A DNA stretch of 31,304 bases from Nitrospinaceae bacterium (GCA_029261675.1 JAJDBA010000043.1:1-31304); one strand, 5' to 3'; shown: positions 1-8,903, counted from the first letter of the stretch. Translations and numbers: made by a program. Notes: generated by a model from the letters alone, not told the origin.

Positions 1-225
1 CTGGATTTGCAGGCCCGTCATAGCGGATATTCCTAAAGCCAGGCTATCCTTGGCCGATTCACGTATTTCCTGATAAGGATCGGGGTAGAGGTTTTCAGCG
101 ATGATCTTTATGGGATACCCTTCTTTATCGAGAAACCGGGATACGCAAATAAGAGAAAGGGGCAGGTCTACTGGCTTGTAATACGGATCGGGTCTTGGAT
201 TGAATAAAAGAATTGAGCTTTTCAT
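1..225 (-). CDS. B12-binding-type radical SAM protein, N-terminal part (runs off the window)
   Basis: An open frame starts with ATG at 223-225 and stays open for 75 codons to the window edge. The visible residues begin MKSSILLFNPRPDPYYKP and contain LALGISAMTGLQI near the edge. This resembles the N-terminal cobalamin-binding Rossmann domain of BchE-like radical SAM enzymes, which typically open with a short beta strand followed by 'NPP' and later carry a 'GISxMTG' turn. The radical SAM cysteine cluster would lie outside the window, so the catalytic half is not seen. It follows the large glycosyltransferase gene on the same strand after 128 bases in which I see no gene or clear signal. The family call is from memory of the motif, not a search. 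Confidence 0.6.
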   Translation of the reverse strand, partial: MKSSILLFNPRPDPYYKPVDLPLSLICVSRFLDKEGYPIKIIAENLYPDPYQEIRESAKDSLALGISAMTGLQIQ

Positions 226-353
226 AAGCTTTCGGTTGAAGTGTGAACTCTATTCTTAACGGTTTTTCCAGTTGAAAAATGAAATGGTGGGATAACGAAA
301 CCTCTGATCGGCCCCATTATAGTTCAGTTATGTTTTTGTCAGAGAAATAATTT

Positions 354-3300
354 TTAATCGGTGATTATATGTTTTTCAATTTCAGAGTCTGCCATGGTTC
401 GAGTTCTTTGAATCTGAAATCGTCTAAAAAGCATTTTCGGGAGCAACATTAGAGCATCCCACTTGCTTTTTAACAAAACCTGGCCTTGCCCACGGTACGT
501 AAAATATTTAATATCATTGAACTGGTGTTTCCAGATGGAATAGAGATACTTAAAATACATCTTTAAAGAGTAGTTTTTAATGAAAACCCAGATGTCGTTA
601 CGTTTACAAAGATAGACATAGCGGTCACTGTACAGCCCTACTGTCGCGGTGCCAATGTGGTAGACCTTTGATTTTGGCAAATAGACTGCTTGAAATCCTT
701 GCAACTGGCTACGCATATTCAGATCGACATCTTCAGCAAAAATAAAGAAGTCTTCATCGAATAATCCAATTTGTTTGAAAAGTTCTTTTCTGTAAATGCC
801 TGCTCCGGCGCAGGCTCCAAAAACATAATCTTCCTCGTCATACTGACCGTTGTCTTTTTCTCCTTGACCGCGTCCTCCACCTGCCGACCATGAATGAAAC
901 AGATCGCCGGTGTTATAAAAGACATCGCGGTTATCGAGAAACATCATTTTAGTGGTTCCCATGCCACATTCAGGGTGCCGTTCCATACCCTCATAAAGTT
1001 CGCTCAGCCAATCGGGTACCACTTCTATATCGTTGTTGAGCAACACAACATATTCTGCATTGGAAGCTTTGATGCCTTCATTGCAGGCAATGGCGAATCC
1101 CATATTATGTGGAAGTTTCAACAGCCGCACCCAGGGATATTTTTCTTCTATCATTTCGCGGGAACCGTCCATAGATCCGTTATCAACCACAATGACTTCA
1201 AAGTTTTCAAAGTGTAGTTGAGCCAGAGAGTCCAGGCACATGCCAACGAATCGCATTCCGTTCCAGTTGGGAACAATGATGCTCACTAACGGGTTTTCCG
1301 GCTGGTTCTGTTTTAATGTTTCAGCTATGTCTTTTGTGGAGTTACTTGTTGTTTCGCTCAACATTGCTTGAGCTCCTTGGTGAGATGGGTTAAGTTTTAT
1401 ACATTTTTTTAATAGCTCCTGCCTCTTTTTCAAGGGTGCCGAACGGGCCATTCTGAAACAGGCATTAGCCTGAATGTGTGGGTAGTGTTCGGGGGAATCT
1501 ACGATTTCCGCAAACAGGGCATAGGCTTCCGATAAATTGCCTATGTTTTCAAGGGAGGAGGCTGTAGCATATTTTAAAATCCCGTTTTCAGGGTTATTTT
1601 TTAAATATAAGTTTAGAGTTTCATGTTCAGGTCTTGTTTGAGAATCCAGTTTCGCCAGAGCTTGTACGATTTTGGTGTGCAGCCATTCTTGATCTTTTTT
1701 AGGGTGTATATCTCGAGCTTCCTCGAATAAATTTTTTAATTCGTCCTGATTTTTTAGTTTGACGAGACATTCGATACAGAATTCCCAGCAATCATGGCGG
1801 TCGGGGAACTGCCTTCTTATATGATCAAATTCTCCCCAAGCTTCCTTGTAATTTCCTTTGTATTTAAAGAGTAGCCCATTCAAAAAACCATCTTCAACAT
1901 GAAAGTCAAAGCGTTTGATTTCCTCTTGAATTAAAGGAATCGCTTCATCAAATTTTTTAAACTGCATTTTTATATTGGCAAGATGGATTCTCAAATGCTG
2001 CCATTCGGGAGATAGTTCAACGGCTTTTTCAAAAGCCTTTTCGGCTTGATGGGGAAGGTTGAGCGCTAAATAGATTTCGCCTGAATATACATTCCCTTCT
2101 CTATCTTCCGGATTCAGACGTAAGAGATTGCGACATTCCTTGAATGCGGTGGTTAGTTTCCCCCTTTCTAAATCTGCGCGGTTCAATGCCGGGGCATGCC
2201 ATTCTCCCTGTGTAAGTTCTTCCATTTGTTCCATTTTTTTCTGCCAGGGAAATGAAAGGGGATCGGTGCTCAGGGGTTTGGAGCTTTCCAACCGGTAAAC
2301 AGGGAATCTTGCCAGCACAACTTTTAAAAGTGTGTATTTCAAACCCGTTACGTTTTCTAGCTTCTGCATGTCAAGATCGGGGAAGGTTTTGATTATATAT
2401 TTGGGTTTATGTTTTATGATTCCACCTATCATGCTGTCATAAAACCCTTCCAGATCTTGCGTGTCCCAGGGACCAATTGTGTAATGGAGAAAATTGTCGG
2501 CTGAGGGGCAATCTGTTAAGTGATAAAGCTGAGAGAAGGTTCCCCACACAAAAATCCGTTCACCCGATTCCCCTCGCATTCGCATAAGTCGCTTTAGAAT
2601 TTTTCCCAACCGAGGAATATATAAGTATTGATCGTATTTTTCGTATTGCACCAGGGTCTCGGGATGAGTTGGTTTTGAATAATAAAAAAAAAGGGATTTA
2701 ATATTCCAGACAAGAATTGTGAAGAAAACTATCGAGACCATTATTGTCAGTGCAGGATCTTGTTGCATTACCCAATGCATCCCCAAACCGCAGCCTAACG
2801 AAAGCAACGCGAACCAGGGGAGATAATGGTATCGAGAAAAGGCTCGCTGAAAAACGATATTACTTAAGGTAATGATGGTGAAGGCTATCAGCAAAAGATT
2901 TTCTGATTTCACAAGGTAGAATGCTAAGGCCGCTATTCCCGCTATCCAGATGGGTAGGGCTTGTTTCATCAGCAAATAAATTTCATAGCAAATGCTGAAA
3001 TGCAGAGATTTTGTTTTTGTTATCCGCATTGTGGTCGCCATGCGGGTTTTCATTTGCTTTATGGACTTGGCATCCCAGAATCCGAGTGCCCACTCTATTG
3101 AATTAGAAAGGATGATTACGCAGGATACCGTAAGGGCAAAAACAATTGCGGGGGTATTGCCATAAGATATCCACGCTACCGGGGTGAGAATGCCAGCATA
3201 GATGACCATAGTGCATTTGCATATGACAGCAAAGCCAAAACAAAGCCCAGCATAAAAAACCGCGCCATTTAAAAGAAAGGCCAGCCCGGCAAAGATAAAG

Positions 3301-3416
3301 GGAATATAGAATTGTTCGAAGTTGAAAGAGCCTGCGGTTAGATCGGGTGAAGTTCCATAAAATGAGTAGAGCAATCCACCTGTAAATGCGGCCCATTGGT
3401 TTTGCGTTATAACCAA
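354..3416 (-). CDS. Multidomain glycosyltransferase: GT-C membrane part, TPR repeats, GT2 domain (main fragment)
   Basis: This 1020-residue reading frame can start only at a weak TTG (3416). Its first ~240 residues are hydrophobic helices of a GT-C transferase that lacks its own beginning. A soluble linker follows, then roughly residues 420-690 contain TPR-like helix pairs (for example AEKAFEKAVELSPEW). From about residue 705 there is a full GT2 domain with VSIIVPNWNG, VVDNGSMDGS, LLNNDIEVVPDWL and EDVDLNMR, resembling rhamnosyltransferases of O-antigen or exopolysaccharide pathways. The missing N-terminus is encoded in the same frame upstream (3438-3728), separated only by a TGA codon at 3438-3440. 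So the natural gene is probably 354-3728, about 1124 codons. The intact GT2 end suggests recent interruption, stop readthrough, or a base error. Confidence 0.85.
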   Translation of the reverse strand: MVITQNQWAAFTGGLLYSFYGTSPDLTAGSFNFEQFYIPFIFAGLAFLLNGAVFYAGLCFGFAVICKCTMVIYAGILTPVAWISYGNTPAIVFALTVSCVIILSNSIEWALGFWDAKSIKQMKTRMATTMRITKTKSLHFSICYEIYLLMKQALPIWIAGIAALAFYLVKSENLLLIAFTIITLSNIVFQRAFSRYHYLPWFALLSLGCGLGMHWVMQQDPALTIMVSIVFFTILVWNIKSLFFYYSKPTHPETLVQYEKYDQYLYIPRLGKILKRLMRMRGESGERIFVWGTFSQLYHLTDCPSADNFLHYTIGPWDTQDLEGFYDSMIGGIIKHKPKYIIKTFPDLDMQKLENVTGLKYTLLKVVLARFPVYRLESSKPLSTDPLSFPWQKKMEQMEELTQGEWHAPALNRADLERGKLTTAFKECRNLLRLNPEDREGNVYSGEIYLALNLPHQAEKAFEKAVELSPEWQHLRIHLANIKMQFKKFDEAIPLIQEEIKRFDFHVEDGFLNGLLFKYKGNYKEAWGEFDHIRRQFPDRHDCWEFCIECLVKLKNQDELKNLFEEARDIHPKKDQEWLHTKIVQALAKLDSQTRPEHETLNLYLKNNPENGILKYATASSLENIGNLSEAYALFAEIVDSPEHYPHIQANACFRMARSAPLKKRQELLKKCIKLNPSHQGAQAMLSETTSNSTKDIAETLKQNQPENPLVSIIVPNWNGMRFVGMCLDSLAQLHFENFEVIVVDNGSMDGSREMIEEKYPWVRLLKLPHNMGFAIACNEGIKASNAEYVVLLNNDIEVVPDWLSELYEGMERHPECGMGTTKMMFLDNRDVFYNTGDLFHSWSAGGGRGQGEKDNGQYDEEDYVFGACAGAGIYRKELFKQIGLFDEDFFIFAEDVDLNMRSQLQGFQAVYLPKSKVYHIGTATVGLYSDRYVYLCKRNDIWVFIKNYSLKMYFKYLYSIWKHQFNDIKYFTYRGQGQVLLKSKWDALMLLPKMLFRRFQIQRTRTMADSEIEKHIITD

Positions 3417-3437
3417 AACGAACCAGTAAATAGAAAG

Positions 3438-3728
3438 TCAGGCTGCTGCATGGAAAAGGGTCAGCAAATGTCGTATTCGTAAAAGGCCTTTGTCGGAAGA
3501 GGCAAAAACTTTGTCGAATAGGATCATCTTCCACATGGGAATGCCTATGATCTGCAAATCATCTTTCCATAGAAAACCCTGCTTCGCGAAACGGGCACGA
3601 TAGGTGTAAATAGCAAAATCGTCATCCATAGGAAAATTTAGGAAAGGCATGCGGCAAAGCAAGGCCGAGACGGTAAGGGTAAGCAGGTGAAATGTAGTCA
3701 AGATATCCATAAACATTTGTGGGTTCAC
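3438..3728 (-). pseudogene. N-terminal fragment of the GT-C/TPR/GT2 glycosyltransferase, ended by in-frame TGA
   Basis: Ninety-six codons from GTG 3728 (alternative ATG codons at 3716 and 3710) encode a first membrane helix followed by FPMDDDFAIYTYRARFAKQG. The acidic cluster just after helix 1 is the usual catalytic/metal-binding loop of GT-C lipid-linked-sugar transferases. The frame then stops at TGA (3438-3440) within LLTLFHAAA-stop-LSIYWF and continues open, without any shift, for more than 1000 codons. Both sides of the stop read as one continuous hydrophobic helix, so this is a nonsense codon in a single gene and not two genes. It is divergently arranged with prfB across ~230 bases. 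Confidence 0.75.
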
Positions 3729-3867
3729 CCGCTGTTTCCAAATTGGCAGCTTACGTGTTTATAAAGCAGGTGGTCTTGTACTCATCGGCAAAAACTTGAG
3801 TTGGCTTTAGTTGATTTCCCCTGACAGAATAAGGGGGTTGGACAAGAATAAGTGAAGCCACACTGAG

Positions 3868-3873
3868 TATAAT
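3868..3873 (+). promoter_or_regulatory. Possible -10 box for prfB
   Basis: A perfect TATAAT lies upstream of prfB. I see no convincing -35 box at the usual 16-18 base distance. If used, transcription would start near 3880, so the RNA would begin with the hairpin at 3880-3924. The call rests on the hexamer alone. Confidence 0.35.
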
Positions 3874-3879
3874 TAAGGC

Positions 3880-3924
3880 CTAGCCTGGGTTCAACCTCCT
3901 GTTTTGAACCACGGCTCGGGCTAG
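3880..3924 (+). promoter_or_regulatory. Two-part hairpin in the prfB leader
   Basis: The outer arms CTAGCC (3880-3885) and GGCTAG (3919-3924) are perfect complements, and so are the inner arms GGTTCAA (3888-3894) and TTGAACC (3904-3910), with a nine-base loop. A pyrimidine-rich stretch follows. It sits between the divergent glycosyltransferase gene and prfB. It could be a leader structure, an attenuator, or an operator palindrome; the sequence does not decide. Confidence 0.45.
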
Positions 3925-3985
3925 CTTGCTTTTCTTCTGTAGATTGGCGAAAATAGACGGAATGTCAACGAACACGGAGAATCGG

Positions 3986-5105
3986 ATGCAAGAAGATCAC
4001 ACTAAAGATTTGAAAGATATAGAAGTTAGAATTGATCAACTCCGGGGGTTTCTTTGACGTTGATAATAAATTAAAAACCCTCGAATCTCTTGACGAAACC
4101 ATCACCCAGCCAGGGTTCTGGGATGATAATCAAGAAGCGCAAAAAATACTGCAAAACAGGTCCGCAATGCAACGGCAAGTGGATATCTGGAAAAGTCTTC
4201 ACAATGCCAGCGAAGATGTTTCGGCTATGCTGGAATTAGCTGAAGATGAGGACGACCCCTCTCTATTGGCAGAAATTCATTCTTCATTAACGGATCTCGA
4301 TGTTCAGGTTGAAGAGGCAGAGTTTAAAGCTCTCCTTTCTGATAAAAATGATTTTAGTAACGCTATCGTTGCGATCAATTCAGGCGCCGGGGGAACGGAA
4401 TCTCAGGACTGGGCAGATATGTTGTTTCGTATGTATTTGCGCTGGGGAGATCGCAATGAATTTAAAGCAGAAGTTCTCGATACTCAATATGGTGATGAAG
4501 CAGGAATAAAGAGTGCCACGGTTTTATTTTCGGGTGACTATGTTTTCGGATATTTAAAAGCGGAAATTGGAGTTCATCGCTTAGTGCGAATATCGCCGTT
4601 TGATTCAAATAAAAGAAGGCACACTTCTTTTGCATCGGTTTTTGTTTATCCTGAAGTCGATGATGGTATAGAAGTGGAAATTAAGGAAGAAGATCTGAAG
4701 GTAGATGTCTATCGTGCTTCTGGCCCAGGAGGGCAAGGGGTGAATACCACCGACTCGGCAGTCCGCTTGACTCACATCCCATCGGGGATTGTGGTCCAGT
4801 GCCAGAACGAGAGATCGCAGCATAAAAACAAATCTTCGGCGACCAAGGTGTTGAAGGCACGGTTGTACGAGATGGAACAGGAAAAGCAGGATGAGGAAAA
4901 GAAAGAAATGGAAAAGCATAAGAAGAAAATCGAATGGGGAAGTCAGATACGCTCCTACGTCTTGCATCCTTACCAATTGGTCAAGGATCTGAGAACCAAT
5001 GTGGAAACGGGCAATGTGGATGCCGTTTTGGATGGTGATCTGGATATTTTTATTCAGGCATTCCTGCGTTTTAATAATGCAGACTCGGAGAGATCGGGAA
5101 AATGA
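3986..5105 (+). CDS. prfB: Peptide chain release factor 2 (RF2), made by programmed +1 frameshift
   Basis: RF2 releases finished peptides at UAA and UGA stop codons on the ribosome. The gene begins at ATG 3986, preceded by GGAG at 3975-3978; an in-frame ATG at 3962 is less well placed. Codons 1-23 end ...RGFL and are followed by in-frame TGA at 4055-4057. Shifting +1 at CTT continues as DVDNKLKTLESLDE, giving about 372 residues, close to E. coli RF2 (365). The recognition tripeptide SPF appears in VRISPFDSNKRRHTSFA, and the catalytic GGQ in ASGPGGQGVN. The stop TGA overlaps the start of the next gene (ATGA at 5102-5105), so the two are probably translationally coupled. Regulation is autogenous: low RF2 favours the shift. 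Confidence 0.97.
4043..4058 (+). promoter_or_regulatory. RF2 programmed frameshift site
   Basis: The sequence CGG GGG TTT CTT TGA C contains a Shine-Dalgarno-like GGGGG three bases before the slippery CTT, then TGA followed by C, a weak termination context. This is the same arrangement and spacing as the known E. coli prfB site (AGGGGGTATCTTTGAC). It allows the ribosome to slip one base forward and bypass the stop. Confidence 0.97.
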
Positions 5106-6139
5106 ACTCGAGCTTTAATGCGTCTTTGATTAATGATCCATTTGGAGATCCTGGGTTATTGGTACAGTTCCTATTTCAGAAGCGGGCGTTCTTATTCGAC
5201 CTAGGTGATATTTCTGTGCTGAGCAATGCGGAACTTTTGAAGGTTTCGCATGTTTTTGTCAGTCATACACATATCGATCATTTCATAGGCTTTGACCGTT
5301 TGCTAAGAACGGTTTTTGGTCGGGAAAAAACTTTGACCTTTTTTGGGCCTGAAAATTTTATAAAGAATGTGGAAGGCAAGTTGGCAGGTTTTACCTGGAA
5401 TCTGGTAGACCGCTATGAAGAATCGCTGACCATTAAAGTCGTTGAGGTAAGAGAAGATAAACTGCTAAAGGGTACATTCAGAGCCATCGATAAGTTTGAA
5501 ATTTCAGAAGAGGAAGAGGTTGCGTTTGAAGGTGGAATAATTTTAGATGACCTCATGTGTGTGGTTCGCGCGGCGGTTCTTGAGCATCGGGTGCCGTGTT
5601 TGGGGTTTTCCTTGCAGGAAAATCTTCATGTAAATATAAATAAAGACCGATTGGAATCTATGTGCGTTGTTGAAGGGGCATGGCTGAACGATTTAAAGCA
5701 AGCGGTTGTGGAAGGGAAGCCCGATTCCTATACGATCGAAATGCCTATTACTAGAAATGGTAAATTGAGTCTTGAAAGAAAATCACTCGGTCAGTTGAAA
5801 GAAAACCTTGTAGAAATTACTCCGGGACAGAAAATCGGATACGTTGTGGACACGATTTATAATGAGCCGAACAGTAAAAGAATAATAGAATTGGTCAAAT
5901 CTGCTGATATATTTTTTTGTGAATCTCCTTTTTTAGCCGACGAAGAAATCAGGGGCCAGGAAAGATTCCATCTTACCTCACATCAAGCTGGAACTATGGC
6001 GCGAGACGCGCATGTAAAGAAGCTGCAAGTCTTTCATTTTTCCCGAAGGCATATGGCCCATCGAGAACGTTTTTACAGAGAAGCTGATAATGCTTTCAAA
6101 GGAAGCAGGGAAGCAAGTCCCCTTGCGGCAAAAGGCTAA
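5102..6139 (+). CDS. RNase Z-like metallo-beta-lactamase-fold hydrolase
   Basis: This 345-residue protein has the metal-binding signature SHTHIDHFIGFD (residues ~54-65), a mid-protein LEHRVPCLGFSLQE resembling the 'DHR.PS.GY' segment of RNase Z, a VVDT aspartate site, HLTSHQAGTMA near residue 295, and FHFSRRH at the end. These follow the order seen in RNase Z, the endonuclease that trims tRNA 3' ends, using two zinc ions. It is therefore probably RNase Z or a close relative; the length is slightly above the usual ~310. Its ATG overlaps the prfB stop, suggesting co-translation with RF2. Substrate specificity cannot be read from the sequence. Confidence 0.8.
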   Translation: MNSSFNASLINDPFGDPGLLVQFLFQKRAFLFDLGDISVLSNAELLKVSHVFVSHTHIDHFIGFDRLLRTVFGREKTLTFFGPENFIKNVEGKLAGFTWNLVDRYEESLTIKVVEVREDKLLKGTFRAIDKFEISEEEEVAFEGGIILDDLMCVVRAAVLEHRVPCLGFSLQENLHVNINKDRLESMCVVEGAWLNDLKQAVVEGKPDSYTIEMPITRNGKLSLERKSLGQLKENLVEITPGQKIGYVVDTIYNEPNSKRIIELVKSADIFFCESPFLADEEIRGQERFHLTSHQAGTMARDAHVKKLQVFHFSRRHMAHRERFYREADNAFKGSREASPLAAKG

Positions 6140-6181
6140 ACCTTTTGTGTTTTTCAGAGACTATATGTCTAAAGGATATTA

Positions 6182-6874
6182 ATGGTAAAAAACTCTTCAG
6201 ATGATTATCCTAAGCCCTCTGCGTTGATCCAATTCTTAATTCGCCTTCGACAAGTCATCTTTCCTGGATCCCAAAACTATTGGCAGAAACGTTATTTGAT
6301 GGGAGGAAATTCCGGCAAGGGTTCCTATGGAGAAAGCGCAAGATTTAAATCCGAAGTATTAAATAAGTTTGTTCGAGATAACAACATTGATTCTGTAACC
6401 GAATACGGATGTGGTGATGGCAACCAGCTATCCTATGCAGATTACCCGCAGTACATTGGGCTGGATATATCTGAACAGGCAATTAAGCGCTCTTCAGCAT
6501 TGTTTCCTGAAGATTCCTCTAAAAGTTTTTCTTTGTACGATCCCAATGAATTTGAATTGAATAAACAGAAATTTTCGGCTGATTTAGTTCTTTCCCTGGA
6601 TGTTATTTATCACCTTGTCGAAGATGAGGTGTATCGTAAATATTTGGAGAATATTTTCAACTCTGCCAAGAAATACGTAGCGATTTACTCATCGAATGAA
6701 GAAGTGCATGGCATGTTGCATTCCAGGCATGTTCGCCATAGAAAAGTAACGAGTGATATTGAAAAATGGTTCCCCTCCTGGGAGCTAAAAGAAACCATCA
6801 AGAATGTTAACGCTGAAAGCGAATCTAAAGGCAAAGAGCCTTCGGTTGATTTTTATATTTTTCAGTCCTGTTAA
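6182..6874 (+). CDS. Class I SAM-dependent methyltransferase
   Basis: The 230-residue protein carries the SAM-binding motif TEYGCGDGNQLSYAD (residues ~75-90), then IGLDISEQAI (motif with the acidic ribose-binding residue) and LVLSLDVIYHLVEDEVY (post-motif with the 'DVIYH' signature common in sugar and small-molecule methyltransferases). It is followed by glycosyltransferase genes, so a sugar or glycan substrate is a reasonable inference, but no substrate-determining feature is visible. It lies 42 bases after the RNase Z-like gene and 42 bases before the GT-C gene on the same strand. Confidence 0.8.
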   Translation: MVKNSSDDYPKPSALIQFLIRLRQVIFPGSQNYWQKRYLMGGNSGKGSYGESARFKSEVLNKFVRDNNIDSVTEYGCGDGNQLSYADYPQYIGLDISEQAIKRSSALFPEDSSKSFSLYDPNEFELNKQKFSADLVLSLDVIYHLVEDEVYRKYLENIFNSAKKYVAIYSSNEEVHGMLHSRHVRHRKVTSDIEKWFPSWELKETIKNVNAESESKGKEPSVDFYIFQSC

Positions 6875-6916
6875 AAATCTTCAGTTTTTCACTAACCACA
6901 CTAAAGAACTCTGCTA

Positions 6917-8404
6917 ATGATTTGGATTGATTTTGCCCTGTTATGGTATGCCTCTTATCGTGCTTGTCGAAATGGGTGTGAATGGTCTTTTCAGGGGGAA
7001 AGCCTGGCATTGGCTTTTCTCTTGGCCCTCGCCTTAAAAAGCCTGATTTTATTTTTTTTAATACGTTTAGGAGTGCAGCCGACTTCTGGTATTCAAGTAG
7101 GTGTGAGTGTATTGCTTTTGGCACTTGCTTTGTTGCTTCCTGTAATTCATATTGATGAAACGTCATCAGGCGACTACACAGGTTTAATTTGGGTAACTTT
7201 GTTTGGTGTGGGTGGGCTATTTATTTTTAGCATGTTCAATGCATGGTTTTTCCCCATCACAGAGTCTGACGCTACCTGGTACCATATTAGAGGTATGTCT
7301 TTTTTTCATGAAGTTCGGTTTGACTCAGAATGGGTGGTTCCGCAGTTAAAACAATATCCTCCTTTCGTTCCTCTTTTATTCACATATCTCATTGCCTTCG
7401 ATTCAGGATTCTTAAAGATTTTTTTTCCTATTTTGTATCTTTGCCTGATTATTATTTTCTATTCGCGAGTTCTATCGCTCACTGGAAATAAAAAAATGGC
7501 ATGTTTATTTGCGTTGATATTGGCAACCACACCGTATTTCTGGTGGCATGGGGTATTGCCGTTTCTGGATATGACTACGGCGGTTTTTTATTCAACCGGC
7601 ACCCTGTATTGGTATTTTTGGATTAAATGTAAAATTGAAGGTTCTTCAGTTAATGGGGAGAGTTCGTATGCTTTGATAAGTGGTTTTTTGTTTGGATTAG
7701 CAGCATGGACCCGCATTGAATTTCTTTTGTATGATTTAGTCCCGGTTTTTCTTACGATATATGTTTTTAGTCGATATCCTAATAAAAGTAGCAACTTGAA
7801 ACCTTTAAAACTATTTTTTCTATCGCTACTTTTATTTCCTTCTATTTGGTTTTTAAATTTAATGACTTTTGATATGGCTTTATGGAGCCAAATCAAAATG
7901 GTGGGTGGGGTTTGTGTGGTTTTATGGGTTATTGCATTAGGTGTTGCCTGGGGAAAATGGAAAATTCATGAGTCGGGTATTCTATTGGTATTTATTTTGG
8001 CGGTTGCAGGTTTTATTGCTTTGCTGTTTGTGCTTGGAGGGGAGGCGGTGCCTGTCTGGAAAAAAATTATGATCAGTTTGTATAGAACATCAACCGTGCA
8101 TATTTATTATTTGTTCACGGCATCTCTTGCTATTTTTATATTTTTTGAGAAGCTTCACGACTTGTCTGAGCAAAAGAAAATATTGGGTTGTTTTCTGATT
8201 TTGTTTCTTTCTACACATTTCGCAATTTTTGCATATGCCACTCCTAAATGGCCGACTCTTGGAGAGTTTGTCTATGCGACTTTTATTCAACCTGGGAATA
8301 GTGTCAACCTTTCTGATACTCGGGGAATGATGTCCGTCTATCCTATTTTTATATTCTTTATTGCATCATTTCCATTTGTAAGGCGGAGGCTGATAAATGA
8401 ATAG
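6917..8404 (+). CDS. GT-C type membrane glycosyltransferase, main membrane part
   Basis: The 495-residue protein is almost entirely hydrophobic, with about eleven to thirteen membrane helices. A first large loop contains TESDATWYHIRGMSFF and later QYPPFVPLLFTY, which resembles the acidic loop of PMT/ArnT-type transferases that take a sugar from a polyprenyl phosphate on the outer face of the inner membrane. The protein stops right after a helix and RRRLINE. The soluble C-terminal domain normally present in such proteins seems to be the next gene, which overlaps this one by eight bases. Whether the two work as a split enzyme or result from a frameshift is not decided. Confidence 0.7.
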   Translation: MIWIDFALLWYASYRACRNGCEWSFQGESLALAFLLALALKSLILFFLIRLGVQPTSGIQVGVSVLLLALALLLPVIHIDETSSGDYTGLIWVTLFGVGGLFIFSMFNAWFFPITESDATWYHIRGMSFFHEVRFDSEWVVPQLKQYPPFVPLLFTYLIAFDSGFLKIFFPILYLCLIIIFYSRVLSLTGNKKMACLFALILATTPYFWWHGVLPFLDMTTAVFYSTGTLYWYFWIKCKIEGSSVNGESSYALISGFLFGLAAWTRIEFLLYDLVPVFLTIYVFSRYPNKSSNLKPLKLFFLSLLLFPSIWFLNLMTFDMALWSQIKMVGGVCVVLWVIALGVAWGKWKIHESGILLVFILAVAGFIALLFVLGGEAVPVWKKIMISLYRTSTVHIYYLFTASLAIFIFFEKLHDLSEQKKILGCFLILFLSTHFAIFAYATPKWPTLGEFVYATFIQPGNSVNLSDTRGMMSVYPIFIFFIASFPFVRRRLINE

Positions 8405-8894
8405 TCGAACCTGGGTTGAAAACATGATTTGGTCAATCATAGCCCTAAACTTTGTCGTTTTGATGTATGTATTTTTAATCCCACGCTTACAATTTATAGC
8501 TTCTCATTGGGGGATGAAACCTGAAGCTTTAATGGAAACTTCTAGTGCGAGTGACACTCCCAACCAATACATAAAGACATATAAAGTGGCAAATCAAATC
8601 CGAGAGTCCATTGGAAATGATTCTATAGTATTAATGCCATCTGCTACCCGGAAATTTGTTTTAAATAGGGCAGTTCTAATTCAACGCCTGTATCCAAGAA
8701 AGATATATTTTTCTGGGGATAAGGATTTTGATGAGCTTGTGCTTTCTTTGGCAAACCAGGAAAAAGAAATTTATGTGATGTTTAATGAAAGCTGGGGTAA
8801 AAGATTTTGTAAAGAAGAGTCTGTTGAACCCCTGGGGAATTCAGGTTTTCGTATGTGTCGGGGAAGTTCTGCGCAACTTATTAATTCTTTATAA
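8397..8894 (+). CDS. Membrane-anchored soluble domain, probable C-terminal half of the split GT-C
   Basis: This 165-residue protein has one membrane helix (residues ~10-30, MIWSIIALNFVVLMYVFLIP) and then a soluble domain with YIKTYKVANQIRESIGNDS and VLMPSATRKFVLNRAVLIQR. The 'helix, then AA-x-I-R-E..., then a small alpha/beta region' layout is typical of the periplasmic tail of GT39/ArnT-like proteins. Its ATG lies inside the last codons of the preceding gene (8 bases of overlap, +1 frame), and a TAA directly precedes the ATG in its own frame. I do not recognise it as a separate family. Translation coupling through the overlap is likely. Confidence 0.6.
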   Translation: MNSRTWVENMIWSIIALNFVVLMYVFLIPRLQFIASHWGMKPEALMETSSASDTPNQYIKTYKVANQIRESIGNDSIVLMPSATRKFVLNRAVLIQRLYPRKIYFSGDKDFDELVLSLANQEKEIYVMFNESWGKRFCKEESVEPLGNSGFRMCRGSSAQLINSL

Positions 8895-8903
8895 AACCAT
8901 CAA

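Noticed and set aside
3103..3534. An overlapping 143-codon frame covering the TGA site of the large glycosyltransferase
   Set aside because: Its residues do not resemble any protein and the true frame on both sides of the TGA shows clear glycosyltransferase content.
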